From the NCBI GenBank assembly GCA_027452005.1, contig DAIDHF010000019.1, positions 1 to 52,835 of the forward strand: a stretch of DNA of 52,835 nt, written 5' to 3'. Positions 19,695-28,895 of the stretch are shown here, piece after piece. The position numbers and the translations under genes are program-made. Within the stretch, counting starts at the first letter, position 1. Every line of letters begins with the position of its first letter. Under the pieces are notes generated by a model. It was not told where the DNA came from, searched no databases, and was given only the letters and a program-made list of their open reading frames with translations. This DNA is from Acidimicrobiales bacterium. GTDB taxonomy: Bacteria; Actinomycetota; Acidimicrobiia; Acidimicrobiales; JAKAVM01.

Positions 19695-19800
19695 CGAAAC
19701 ACTTTTGCAGGCGTGACTACGGAGTAGGTCAGTTCATTTCAAGAATGCTCGACTAAGAACTTATGATATTGGTTACACCTAAGGTGTCATAATCAATAGG

Positions 19801-21480
19801 TTATTTTCGATACGTGTTGGCCAACTCAACCAGCTCTCGGGCATGTAAGTGAGCTGCCTTGGAGTCGGGTTGCCCGGACATCATCCGCGACAGCTCGGCG
19901 ACCCTGGCATCTTCGTCGAGTAGTTCGACTCTGGTAACCGTTCGTGAGTCAACTGTCTCTTTCAATACCTGAAAGTGTCTGTCGGCAAATGCGGCGACCT
20001 GGGCCAAGTGGGTGACTACAATCACCTGGCCACCCTTAGAAAGCTCACATAGAGCCCTCCCTACAGACATGGCCGCCTGACCTCCAACCCCGGCATCGAT
20101 CTCGTCAAAGATCAACGTTTCTGGGCCTACCCGGGTCAACAACGATACAGCCAAGGCCACCCGAGACAGTTCGCCCCCCGAGGCTACCTTAGCCAAGGGG
20201 TGGGCTGGCTCTCCCTGGTTAGCTGACAGATTAAACACCACGTCTTCTCCGGCTCCGTCGGTCCCGACATCAATTGTTATCCGGGCCCCGGGCAAGGATA
20301 GGTCCGCCAGTTCCTTGGTAACAGCCGCGGATAGGGTCTTTGCAGACCTCAGGCGGGCTTGTTTGATTCTGGCACACTCTTTACTATATTCGTCGGTGAC
20401 TTGGTCTAATTCAGCCGACAGCCGGTTGGCTCGTTCACTGTACCCCCGGAGGCTGTCCAGACGCTCGAGGGAATTCTTGTAGTAGTTCCTCGCATCATCT
20501 AGGGTCCCCCCGTACTTTCGAGCGAGGTCGAAGAGAAACTGTCTTCTTGCTCTGACCTCGGCAAGGCGTTCTGGATCTTCTTGGATGCCCTCTAGGGCTA
20601 TCCGAAGGAGCCTTCCTATCTCGGCCAAGTCGTCATTGACTTTGGTGAGAAGATTTTGGGCATCTTCAAAGGGTGCGTGGCCACTGAGGAAAACCATTGC
20701 ACTAGACACGCAGTCAGACGCCGACACCTGGGCCGAGCCCGGAGTGTCAAAGTCCACAACTCCCAGGGCCATAAGTGCCTTGGCCACGGCCTCCTTCCGT
20801 CTGGTCGCCATGGCTAGATCTTCTTCTTCGAGCTCAAGTTTCTCTTCCTCGCCGGGGTTGTCTAGTTGGGCATGGCCTAGTTCGTCGACCTGGTAGGTCA
20901 AAAAATCAATCTCGCGCAGTCGCTCGTCTGGATCACCCCCTAACTCCGCCATCTCTAACCTGATCTGGGCAATCTTAGTTTGCAGCTGGTTTAGTCTTGA
21001 CAGATCGATCTGGCCAAAGCGGTCTAGGCTATCTCGTTGGCCCTTCGTGGTGAGCAGGGACATGTGCTCGTTCTGTCCTTGAAGGTCAAACAAGCCCGGG
21101 GCTAGTCCTCGGAGCTGGCCCGAGGTAGCCATCTGGGCGTTGATCCAAGCCTTGGAACGCCCGACTGACGGGACCTGGCGGGATACAACAACTTCAAGGT
21201 CATCCCCGGACTCGGTCATGTCCACAAAGGCCTCAAGGCTTTCCCCGAGTTCCTCAACAAGTCGACTGCTCAAGTCAAAGCGCCCGTCCACTCGGGCCGC
21301 CAGCTCCTGGTCCCTAACCAAGAACCCCTCAGCTCTGGCTCCGGCGAGGAGTTTTATGGCGTCAATCACCAGGGTCTTGCCAGCTCCGGTCTCCCCGGTC
21401 AACACGTTCATTCCCGGGCCGAGTTCTAGCCTGGCCTCTTTGATCACCCCAAGGTTTACAACGCACAGCTCTACAAGCAC
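19801..21480 (-). CDS. recN: DNA repair protein RecN
   Basis: A 559-residue SMC-like repair ATPase. Walker A is in GPGMNVLTGETGAGKTLVID. Two coiled-coil arms flank a hinge region (about residues 150-370). The signature is HPLAKVASGGELSRVALAVS and Walker B is ETLIFDEIDAGVGGQAAMSV. RecN acts in double-strand-break repair. GTG 21480 begins 7 bp after the nadK stop; recN, nadK and tlyA form the usual actinobacterial cluster. Confidence 0.95.
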   Translation of the reverse strand: MLVELCVVNLGVIKEARLELGPGMNVLTGETGAGKTLVIDAIKLLAGARAEGFLVRDQELAARVDGRFDLSSRLVEELGESLEAFVDMTESGDDLEVVVSRQVPSVGRSKAWINAQMATSGQLRGLAPGLFDLQGQNEHMSLLTTKGQRDSLDRFGQIDLSRLNQLQTKIAQIRLEMAELGGDPDERLREIDFLTYQVDELGHAQLDNPGEEEKLELEEEDLAMATRRKEAVAKALMALGVVDFDTPGSAQVSASDCVSSAMVFLSGHAPFEDAQNLLTKVNDDLAEIGRLLRIALEGIQEDPERLAEVRARRQFLFDLARKYGGTLDDARNYYKNSLERLDSLRGYSERANRLSAELDQVTDEYSKECARIKQARLRSAKTLSAAVTKELADLSLPGARITIDVGTDGAGEDVVFNLSANQGEPAHPLAKVASGGELSRVALAVSLLTRVGPETLIFDEIDAGVGGQAAMSVGRALCELSKGGQVIVVTHLAQVAAFADRHFQVLKETVDSRTVTRVELLDEDARVAELSRMMSGQPDSKAAHLHARELVELANTYRK

Positions 21481-21487
21481 GACCCGC

Positions 21488-22363
21488 CTACCTGTCTTTG
21501 AGCTGAAACTTGTTCTTGAGAATCAGATGAAAGTTAGGATCGTCAAAGACCACTAATTTAGCCGGGAGCTTTCCAGGGCGACACCGAAGGCGCGAGCCTG
21601 GGACCAATCTGGCCAAATGGATCCCGTCGACTACGAGTTCACCAGAACGGGACCCGGTCATGGAGATCTCCACGTCTTGTCCATGGGACAAGACCAGGGA
21701 TCGGTCAAAGAGCATGTGGGGGGAGATCGGGGTTACCACAATGGCCTCTAGGTCCGGAGAGAGTATTGGACCTCGCGCCGACATGTTGTATCCGGTTGAC
21801 CCGGTGGCCGTGGCTATGATTATTCCGTCTGCCGCAAAGCTAGAAAAAGGAGTACCCGAGATAGAAACCTCAAAGCCAATAGTGTGGCCGGCCAAAGAGC
21901 GCTCAATTACCGCCTCATTGAGTGCTGCTTGAAATAGTTCTTGATATGAGGCACCGTCTTGGGCCACGCTTACAGACAGGGTCATGCGAGACTCAACCTG
22001 ATAGTCGCCAGCTATAAAGCGCTTGAGTGACTCTTCAAGTGCGTCAGGTTCAATGTGGGCCAGGTATCCCAGATGCCCCAGGTTCACTCCCAACACGGGC
22101 ACCTCTGAAATGGTGGCGAGTTCAACGGCTCGCAGCATGGTTCCATCGCCACCCATGCTGATCACAAGCGCACAATCGTCAACGTAGCTCGCGTGACGCG
22201 CTGGGTTGCCCACGTCCGGCTTGACGTCGCCGTGGACCTCCACACGAACCTCATGTCCAAGGTCGCTCAGGAAGTTGGCCACGAACTCGGCTAGGCCCTG
22301 TGCGTCGGGGGAGTCCGACCTTACCAGGACAAGAAACTTCCCCGGGTTTTTTAGGGGGTTCAT
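21488..22363 (-). CDS. nadK: NAD kinase
   Basis: A 291-residue NAD kinase: MGGDGTMLRAVELA (GGDGT motif), GVNLGHLGYLAHIEPDALEE, the NE-containing ALNEAVIERSLAGH, and ATATGSTGYNMSARGPILSP. It phosphorylates NAD to NADP. ATG 22363 (MNPLKNPGKF) is preferred because it overlaps the tlyA stop as ATGA; a longer frame from 22387 would run into tlyA. Confidence 0.95.
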   Translation of the reverse strand: MNPLKNPGKFLVLVRSDSPDAQGLAEFVANFLSDLGHEVRVEVHGDVKPDVGNPARHASYVDDCALVISMGGDGTMLRAVELATISEVPVLGVNLGHLGYLAHIEPDALEESLKRFIAGDYQVESRMTLSVSVAQDGASYQELFQAALNEAVIERSLAGHTIGFEVSISGTPFSSFAADGIIIATATGSTGYNMSARGPILSPDLEAIVVTPISPHMLFDRSLVLSHGQDVEISMTGSRSGELVVDGIHLARLVPGSRLRCRPGKLPAKLVVFDDPNFHLILKNKFQLKDR

Positions 22364-23205
22364 GCTAGAAAATCTTCGGGTCTGCAAAGGGCTCTAGCCA
22401 CGGCCCGGGCGATCAGGACTTCCGGGTCGAGAGCACCCTTGACTGGCAAGCGGAGGTTTCCGTAAATAAAGAACTCCCGGTTTCCCTTGGGACCTTTTAG
22501 GGTAGATGGCACGATATCTATAATGTACCCTCCCTGCGACATGTAGGCACGGGCTATCTTTTCAAGACACCCCTCCCAGAGCCGTGGGTCTACAATTACC
22601 CCGTGGGTCTTGTCAACCTGATCTTTGGGAGCCTCAAATTGGGGTTTTACCAACAAGACGAACTCTCCCGACGGACCCAGGAACTCCCCACAGATCTTGG
22701 CCGCAACCCGGTCCAGGGAGATAAAGGATAGATCTGCCACGACCAGGTCGACTGACGAAATCTCCAGGACGTCTAGGGTCAGGTTTCTGGCATTGGTCTG
22801 ATCGACCACAACCACCCGAGGGTCTTGGCTTATTCGTTCGTGGAGCTGTGCTCGACCGACGTCGACAGCGTATACCCTTCCTGCCCCGGCCTGGAGCAGG
22901 CAGTCGGTGAATCCCCCGGTAGATGCCCCGAGATCCAGGCAGATCTTATTGGATACTCGAATTGATAGAGCGCTTAGGGCACCGGATAATTTCACCCCTC
23001 CTCGACTTACAAAGACAGTCTCGCCTAGATCTCCTACCAGGTCGACCTCGTCGTTGGCCCGGACCTGGCGGTTAGGGTTAGTCGAAACCGCTCCATTTAC
23101 CACGACCTGGCCCGAATCGATTGCCTCTAGAGAGTTCTCAAGAGTGTCAATGAGGCCCCGTTCAATGAGGCAGTGTTTTAGAAGGGCTCTCTGGGAACGT
23201 TTCAC
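22360..23205 (-). CDS. tlyA: TlyA-family rRNA 2'-O-methyltransferase
   Basis: A 281-residue protein: an N-terminal S4 RNA-binding domain (HCLIERGLIDTLENSLEAID, SGQVVVNGAVS) and a C-terminal FtsJ-like methyltransferase with CLDLGASTGGFTDCLLQAGA, DLVVADLSFISLD and LLVKPQFEAPKDQV. TlyA methylates 16S and 23S rRNA cytidines in mycobacteria and affects capreomycin sensitivity there. GTG 23205 is the start, although the frame extends upstream with RRR residues and a CTG. It is 24 bp after the phasin-like gene and overlaps nadK. Confidence 0.92.
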   Translation of the reverse strand: MKRSQRALLKHCLIERGLIDTLENSLEAIDSGQVVVNGAVSTNPNRQVRANDEVDLVGDLGETVFVSRGGVKLSGALSALSIRVSNKICLDLGASTGGFTDCLLQAGAGRVYAVDVGRAQLHERISQDPRVVVVDQTNARNLTLDVLEISSVDLVVADLSFISLDRVAAKICGEFLGPSGEFVLLVKPQFEAPKDQVDKTHGVIVDPRLWEGCLEKIARAYMSQGGYIIDIVPSTLKGPKGNREFFIYGNLRLPVKGALDPEVLIARAVARALCRPEDFLA

Positions 23206-23229
23206 CAGAACCCGGCGTCGCTCCGGGAG

Positions 23230-23793
23230 TTACTTTTGGGTAGTCTTCTTTGCGGGGGCGGATTTTTTAGCCGGAGACTTCTTTGCGGGGGCCTTCTTTG
23301 CGGGGGCCTTGGCTTTAGTGGTGGAGCTCGACGACTTTTTAGCGGCTGGCTTCTTGGCTGTCTTGGTGACTCCCAGCCGGGCACCCAGGGGAGTTGACGA
23401 GACCAGGTCTGCCAGGGTGGCACTGGCTGGTAACTTGTCGAGTAGCTTCTTGAGATCTTCCCGGTTGGTTATCCGGATCTGAGAGAACGCCTTTTGTAGG
23501 TCGTCAGCGCTAATCAGGCGCATCTGGGAGATCTGCTTGCGAACCTCGTCTAGACTGACCAGGCGCATCTGGGAGATCTGCTTGCGAACCTCGGCCCGCA
23601 CTAAGTCTAAGAAGTCCTCGGTTGACTTTCTACTTTTCTCCACGATCTCGTCGACCCACTTTTGGGCCTGTTCGCGCTGGATCTCTCCGGACCTGACGAG
23701 GTCCTTGGCCAACTCTTGGGCTCTCGACCGAGATAACTTGGTCAAGGAGATTCCAGCTTCTGTGTATTTTCTGAGGAAGTCATTTCGGGACAT
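23230..23793 (-). CDS. Phasin/histone H1-like protein with Lys/Ala-rich tail
   Basis: A 187-residue protein. Residues 1-70 are helical (SRAQELAKDLVRSGEIQREQ), resembling phasin-type granule proteins; the middle has a duplicated EVRKQISQMRL segment and a short-helix domain (LADLVSSTPLGARLGV); residues 145-187 are an AKKAPAKKSPAKK tail like histone H1 or mycobacterial HupB. DNA compaction or granule association are both possible. The internal DNA duplication (CTGGGAGATCTGCTTGCGAA at 23524 and 23569) accounts for the repeated segment. Confidence 0.65.
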   Translation of the reverse strand: MSRNDFLRKYTEAGISLTKLSRSRAQELAKDLVRSGEIQREQAQKWVDEIVEKSRKSTEDFLDLVRAEVRKQISQMRLVSLDEVRKQISQMRLISADDLQKAFSQIRITNREDLKKLLDKLPASATLADLVSSTPLGARLGVTKTAKKPAAKKSSSSTTKAKAPAKKAPAKKSPAKKSAPAKKTTQK

Positions 23794-23884
23794 TCGAATA
23801 TGCTAGCAGAAACGGCCCTCGTGCTTCCAATAGTTTGCAGGCAAATTTTTGAGGTGGCATGCTGGACTGTCCGAAATGCCGATG

Positions 23885-24691
23885 TTAGAACTCAAAGCTC
23901 CTCACGAGTTCCAGCAGGTCGCCAGCATGGTGATCTATCCGGATCTCAAAATCGTTGTCGGGGTAAGAGTCCTTTGAGGTAACCCCCGAATATACCAGGG
24001 CAAAGCTGGCCCCCAGGGCCTTGGAGAACAGGCCATCGGTGGACGGGCGGTCACCCACGACTATGGTTCCGGTTGCACGAGCAACCAAGTCTGAAACCAG
24101 ATCCACCATGGGCTGGTCGGGCTTTCCCGCATAACAGGGCACTTTTTGGGCTCCGTAGGCAACGGCCGCCACCAGGGCCCCCGTGCCAGCCACAAGCCCT
24201 GAAGGAGTCGGGTAGGTCGGGTCAGAGTTGGTGGCCACCAGTCGAGCCCCAGAGTTGAGGACCGAGATAGCCCGAGACAGGTTCTGGTAGCCAAAGTCAA
24301 CGTGGTATCCAACTATCAGGGCCCCGATCGCCGAGTCTGCCATAGCCTTTTCAAGATTGTCTTGGTCGGCGCTATCTGAAAGTCTTATCCAGGGGACGTG
24401 CAATCTGTCGAGGGCCTCGGTAACACCAGGTCCGCCCAAGACTCCCACGAGACTCTCGTGTCGGACCAGGTTTGCCGCGGCCATGGCCGATGAGTAGATC
24501 TGATGGGGCTCGGCACGGATCGAGAACGAGTGCAACTTGTTCAGGTAACCGTCTCGGGTCATAAACGAGTTGTTCGTGGTGAAGATGACCTCATGGCCAT
24601 TTGCCGCAAGTATCTCGATCGCCTCAGCCGAGCCGGCAATTGGGGACTGGCCAAGCCAGAGAACCCCGTCCATGTCCAAGATCCAGAGCAT
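23885..24691 (-). CDS. HAD-superfamily IIA phosphatase (NagD-like)
   Basis: A 268-residue HAD hydrolase of subfamily IIA. Motif 1 is LDMDGVLWLGQSPI with the two catalytic aspartates, motif 2 is EVIFTTNNSFMTRD, a C2 cap occupies the middle, and the acidic motif is TIVVGDRPSTDGLFSKALGA. It probably hydrolyses a sugar phosphate or nucleotide; the substrate is unknown. In actinobacteria such a gene often sits just upstream of tlyA, as here. Confidence 0.88.
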   Translation of the reverse strand: MLWILDMDGVLWLGQSPIAGSAEAIEILAANGHEVIFTTNNSFMTRDGYLNKLHSFSIRAEPHQIYSSAMAAANLVRHESLVGVLGGPGVTEALDRLHVPWIRLSDSADQDNLEKAMADSAIGALIVGYHVDFGYQNLSRAISVLNSGARLVATNSDPTYPTPSGLVAGTGALVAAVAYGAQKVPCYAGKPDQPMVDLVSDLVARATGTIVVGDRPSTDGLFSKALGASFALVYSGVTSKDSYPDNDFEIRIDHHAGDLLELVRSFEF

Positions 24692-24758
24692 CCTACGATT
24701 GTGTCACACCTCGCGCTTTCTAAAGCGTTATCAAGGCTCTATTACCGCCAGGTGTTGC

Positions 24759-24797
24759 CCTAACGGGCTCTTGAGATTCGAGCTAGAGCCCGTTAGG
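24759..24797 (-). terminator. 13-bp inverted repeat at the end of the phosphoesterase gene
   Basis: CCTAACGGGCTCT (24759-24771) and AGAGCCCGTTAGG (24785-24797) are perfect complements separated by 13 bases. The arm includes the TAA stop of the minus-strand phosphoesterase gene. No T-tract follows, so it may stop transcription by another route or protect the mRNA 3' end. Confidence 0.5.
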
Positions 24798-26241
24798 AGA
24801 TCGGGATTACGTCGGAGGCAGGAGGGTTCTGGGAGTCGTTGAGGTTGCACGACAGATACTGGGCCGCCGACGGGTTGGCCGGGGCGGCCAAGGTAGGTGG
24901 AGTCAAGAACGCCGGAGACGAGGAGAAGTCGACCATGTCGAGCAGGTTTGAGGCAGCCGCATCTCGCTTGGTCATTGCTGGCAGGTTCCACTTGGACTCA
25001 ATTAGCCGACAAAGTGAGGCATGATCTGAGACCACATGGGACACGTAGTCAGGTTTTGCGTACGGGCTGACCACCCCACAGGGGACCCTAAAGCCATACC
25101 GGTCAAAGCCCCCGGGTTGATCTGGGGGAGACACGATCTCGGGTGGCACGTCGTCGGGTGCCGGGGCACTCGGGGGTGGGACGTGATCGTAGTAGCCTCC
25201 GGCCTCGTCGTACATGTACACGAGTAAGGTCTTAGACCAATTTGCCCCACTCATGACAGCATTTACTACCTGGCCCAGGAAGTTGTCACCGTACTGGATA
25301 TCATCTCCCTCACCCTCGGAGTTGCCCACGTAGTTGATCAGGTTTGGATCAATCAGAGAGAACGACGGCAGGGTCCCATTCTTGGCATCGGACAGGAAGT
25401 TAGAGAAGTCAGTCATCTTGAGCAAATTGGACGGGTTGGCCACCAGGTACGGATACAAGATTAGAGACGACAGGCCAAAGTTGTAGTTTTTCCAGGAGAT
25501 GTTGTACTGGTTGAGCATGTCAATAATGGTCCCGTTGGGAGGATGAGCGGTTAGGTCCGCCGAACCCGAGGACAAGAACGTCTGAAACGAGTTAGTCCCG
25601 GGGGTGTCGTTGGCCATTCCTAGCGAGGTGGCCGCTAGCATGTAGCGACGATTGGGAAAAGTCTGGGTCAATGTAGACGAGAAGTACCTGTCAGAGATCG
25701 GGAACGTGGACCCTAAGCTGTAGGTGAAAGGGATGTCGGTCGAGTCATAGTAGGCCATAGCAGCCCCTCCCGAGGCCGTTACAAATCCCTGATTGGTCCC
25801 GTTGGAATATGAGATATGACTGTCGTTCCAGCTCTGGTTTGGAGTGGAATAAGCCCTACACGGGGTGGGAGAGTGAAAGGCCCGTATATCGTCTCCAGAT
25901 CCATTTGGGTTGGTATTTGTGGGGAGACCCGATGAGTCTAAGGTAAACCCGTCACCGCGCCCGAGCATCCCAAAGATGTTGTCAAAGGAGTGATTTTCAA
26001 GCATGACGATAACGATGTGGTCGACCTGAGGGATCAGGTCAGTACCCGGCGCCTTGGAAGGATCGGGAAGTGAGTTTGCAATTCCCGTGCTCGACGACGA
26101 CCCTGACCCCCCGGAGTTGCCCCCAAAGATGCTCGAGCAACCCGCCGCCACGGCGGCAAAAGATCCCAGGGCCAGACCAGACCCGAGTAGTTGGCGACGA
26201 TTGAGCTTGCCGGTCCCTAATGGCTGCCTGTCGAAATCCAT
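24793..26241 (-). CDS. Tat-exported lipoprotein phosphoesterase (phospholipase C/acid phosphatase family)
   Basis: A 482-residue secreted enzyme of the PF04185 family. The N-terminus has a twin-arginine signal NRRQLLGSGLALG and a lipobox AVAAGCSS followed by a Gly/Ser linker, so it should be exported folded and anchored by lipid. Catalytic-family motifs: HIVIVMLENHSFDNIFGMLG, GSTFPISDRYFSSTLTQTFP, LVYMYDEAGGYYDHVPPP and SPYAKPDYVSHVVSDHASLC. It would release phosphate or head groups from phosphoesters outside the cell. It diverges from the DUF1015 gene. Confidence 0.87.
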   Translation of the reverse strand: MDFDRQPLGTGKLNRRQLLGSGLALGSFAAVAAGCSSIFGGNSGGSGSSSSTGIANSLPDPSKAPGTDLIPQVDHIVIVMLENHSFDNIFGMLGRGDGFTLDSSGLPTNTNPNGSGDDIRAFHSPTPCRAYSTPNQSWNDSHISYSNGTNQGFVTASGGAAMAYYDSTDIPFTYSLGSTFPISDRYFSSTLTQTFPNRRYMLAATSLGMANDTPGTNSFQTFLSSGSADLTAHPPNGTIIDMLNQYNISWKNYNFGLSSLILYPYLVANPSNLLKMTDFSNFLSDAKNGTLPSFSLIDPNLINYVGNSEGEGDDIQYGDNFLGQVVNAVMSGANWSKTLLVYMYDEAGGYYDHVPPPSAPAPDDVPPEIVSPPDQPGGFDRYGFRVPCGVVSPYAKPDYVSHVVSDHASLCRLIESKWNLPAMTKRDAAASNLLDMVDFSSSPAFLTPPTLAAPANPSAAQYLSCNLNDSQNPPASDVIPIS

Positions 26242-26414
26242 GCTGGTTGCTCCCTACGCTTTCACTAGATTTCAAAACCCCCCGGGTATTGAAATGCCCA
26301 CTTTTGGTCGTGGATTTACCACCAAAAGTACTCTATCTGAAATAGTAGCATCAAATGTCAGATTTGAACAGGGTCAATTGCGGGGATCATTTCACCTGTG
26401 GCTAAGGTGGTCAG

Positions 26415-27647
26415 ATGACAACTTTTTTGGAATTTGCAGGTCTCAGGTACAACTTGGACAAGGTGACCCTGAACGAGGTCATCGCCCCCCCCTACGACGT
26501 GGTTGACGGCGACGAGCGGGCCAGGCTGATTGGCCAAAGTCCCTACAACTCAATCCGGATAGAGCTTCCCGTGGAAGAGCCAGGTCTCCCCGGGGACCGT
26601 TACGAGGTGGCCAAGTCCCTCCTAGACTCCTGGATCCAGACCGGGGTGCTGGCCCGAGACACGTCCAGGTGCTTCTATGGGTATTCAATGACCTATCTCG
26701 ACGAGTCGGGAAATCGGCGATCGACCTTGGGGGTACTAGGTGGGCTGGCAGTAAAAGGAAGGGCCACTGGAGATATCATGCCTCACGAGGAGACCATGCC
26801 CAAACCTAAAGGTGACCGGCTGTTCTTGTTGAGGTCGACCCGGACCAACCTGTCACCTATCTGGGGATTGTCTTTGGCATCTGGGCTAACCAAAGCTATT
26901 GAACATGACCCCGAACGTGACGGTGAACAGGTCGTAGCTGTAGATGAAGATGGCACCGAGCACCGGATCTGGGCGATTGTTGCCCCTGAGCGGGTTGCCA
27001 AGATTTCTGAGATTGTCGGGTCTGGACGGGTTGTAATCGCCGACGGTCACCACCGCTTTGAGACCTCGTTAGCCTTCAACGAGGAGGATAACTCTGGCAA
27101 CCAACCAGGTGGGGGAAGTGGGGCCGTATTTGGCCTTATCGTGGAACTGGTGCCCGACCAGCTCTTGGTTCGGCCCATTCACAGGGTCGTGTCAGGGCTC
27201 GGCCAAGGTGTCGACCCAATCAAGGCCCTTGAGGGCCACTTCGCGTTGGAGCCCTGCGAAATTGACCCGGCTCGACTTACTCCTCAGTACCTAGAAGAAA
27301 AACAAGCAATCGCCCTGGTGACCCGGGCCGGGGTGTGGCTGGCAAGGGATCGCTCCATGGCAGATGCGGGCAAGATCGGGGGAGGGGTCCTAGGGGAGTT
27401 GGACTCGGTCATCTTGCGCAATGCCCTTGAGGGGCTCGGGGACCACGAGATCACCTATGAGGCTAACTGGGCCCTGGCCATGGGCCATCTCCAAAAGGAC
27501 CTTGCAGATCTCGTGATCATGATACGCCCAGTTACGGTAGATCAGATTTCACGGGCCGCCCACGAGGGAGTAAGAATGCCACCTAAGACGACCTACTTTT
27601 TCCCTAAACCTCGTACCGGGATGGTATTTAGACCTCTAGACGACTAG
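26415..27647 (+). CDS. DUF1015-family protein
   Basis: A 410-residue member of the widespread DUF1015 family: N-terminal EVIAPPYDVVDGDERARLIG, YNSIRIELP, and the hallmark VIADGHHRFETSLAFNEE. The C-terminus has ISRAAHEGVRMPPKTTYFFP followed by KPRTGMVF, also conserved in the family. The histidine-rich ADGHHR motif suggests a catalytic or metal site, but the reaction is unknown. ATG 26415 has AAGGTGG upstream. Confidence 0.88.
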   Translation: MTTFLEFAGLRYNLDKVTLNEVIAPPYDVVDGDERARLIGQSPYNSIRIELPVEEPGLPGDRYEVAKSLLDSWIQTGVLARDTSRCFYGYSMTYLDESGNRRSTLGVLGGLAVKGRATGDIMPHEETMPKPKGDRLFLLRSTRTNLSPIWGLSLASGLTKAIEHDPERDGEQVVAVDEDGTEHRIWAIVAPERVAKISEIVGSGRVVIADGHHRFETSLAFNEEDNSGNQPGGGSGAVFGLIVELVPDQLLVRPIHRVVSGLGQGVDPIKALEGHFALEPCEIDPARLTPQYLEEKQAIALVTRAGVWLARDRSMADAGKIGGGVLGELDSVILRNALEGLGDHEITYEANWALAMGHLQKDLADLVIMIRPVTVDQISRAAHEGVRMPPKTTYFFPKPRTGMVFRPLDD

Positions 27648-27674
27648 ATACGATCTCGTTTTGCGTGGACATCT

Positions 27675-28892
27675 CTAGCACGTGGGGACCGTAGAGGTCT
27701 TCAAGTCCTGATTCCACTGGGCCAGGTCTTGTGCGGGCACTCCTGAAAAACCGGGTAGTCTACCTTGGGGTGGCCACAGTTCGATAGCGGTCGCGTGATA
27801 AGAGATGCCCAGAGCTATTGCCTGGCAGTCAACCGGGGCCCCGACCGTCTGGAAGTATGCCTGAAAACTTGCCGGCTTTTGGTTCCAGAGGGTGTCTATC
27901 TCCTGGTAAGCGGGGGCCGACTTAGAACTCAGAGAGTTATCCGAGAGGGCGTTATTTCCCGGTATGCACTCGGGTCCACCACGTGCCAGAGAGTTCACGC
28001 AGGCTGTCATGATCTGGGTCATAAAGGTTGGATCTGGCTCAAATGTATACCCGGAGAAGTCCTCAAAGGGACTAAAGGCGAACTCAATCGGAGTCGTCTT
28101 CCAACCCGAATAGTCAGACAAGGCATTTTGAAGACATGACTGTTGGGCTGAAGACGTCCAACCGGCCGCCTCTAGGACACTAATTGAGGCCTTGCCGGGC
28201 TCGGTAACAAATGGCTCGCCAGTAGAGGAGGCACATGAACCCACACTCACGGCCCGGATTAGAGGGTTGGTGTCGTAACGAGCGGCCATGGCGTGTTGGA
28301 AGTCGCTCCAGGCCGCTTCATAGGCAGGGGTCCACCAACGACCATAGGTCCTGGGGTGGTTTTTCAGAGTCACCGAGATAGGAGGCCCTCCAATGGCCTT
28401 GGCCCAGTCCGGGGCTCCGTTGCCCCCAAAGATTCTCAACTTCGCGTATAGCTGACCTGTGGGGTGCGCCTCATTGAAGGCGGTTAGAGCCGACAGGGAA
28501 CTGTCTAGGTCGCTCCAGTTATACACCCCCTGAGAGGGCTCTAGTTGACCCCAGTTCTCGTTTATTACTATCCCTGAGAAATCCCCAACATAAGGGGCTA
28601 CCTCCGAGACATTTACCGTTAGAAATGGTTGATCGCCACCATAGGATGCCTGAATGCCCATGTCGATAAGCCCGGTCAGGGCTGGCTTTACTCCGGGGGG
28701 ATTGGTAACCGGGCTGGCATTGTTGATTGCTCGTGGCGAACTTGAAGGAACACTTGGCGCGTTCGGTGAACTGGGTTGTGGACTAGACACCGGACTTGAC
28801 GAACATCCCGCCAAAATAAGCGTGACTAACCCAGTCAAGACTCCGGTCCAAGCCCAAGATCGGGGCCGTTGCGTGAATTGAGTTTCATCCAT
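27675..28892 (-). CDS. Secreted lipoprotein with glycosidase-like TIM-barrel features
   Basis: A 405-residue lipoprotein. The signal sequence ends in VTLILAGCSSS (lipobox) and is followed by a Ser/Pro-rich linker to about residue 70. The body has VINENWGQLEPSQGVYNWSD, typical of the W-x-x-LEP-x-G-x-Y-x-W signature in beta-galactosidase-like barrels, and GAPDWAKAIGG. I cannot assign a family or substrate. ATG 28892 has AGGAGGG upstream, placed inside the 3' end of trpS, with only 3 bp between the genes, so it depends on the trpS transcript. Confidence 0.65.
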   Translation of the reverse strand: MDETQFTQRPRSWAWTGVLTGLVTLILAGCSSSPVSSPQPSSPNAPSVPSSSPRAINNASPVTNPPGVKPALTGLIDMGIQASYGGDQPFLTVNVSEVAPYVGDFSGIVINENWGQLEPSQGVYNWSDLDSSLSALTAFNEAHPTGQLYAKLRIFGGNGAPDWAKAIGGPPISVTLKNHPRTYGRWWTPAYEAAWSDFQHAMAARYDTNPLIRAVSVGSCASSTGEPFVTEPGKASISVLEAAGWTSSAQQSCLQNALSDYSGWKTTPIEFAFSPFEDFSGYTFEPDPTFMTQIMTACVNSLARGGPECIPGNNALSDNSLSSKSAPAYQEIDTLWNQKPASFQAYFQTVGAPVDCQAIALGISYHATAIELWPPQGRLPGFSGVPAQDLAQWNQDLKTSTVPTC

Positions 28893-28895
28893 GTA

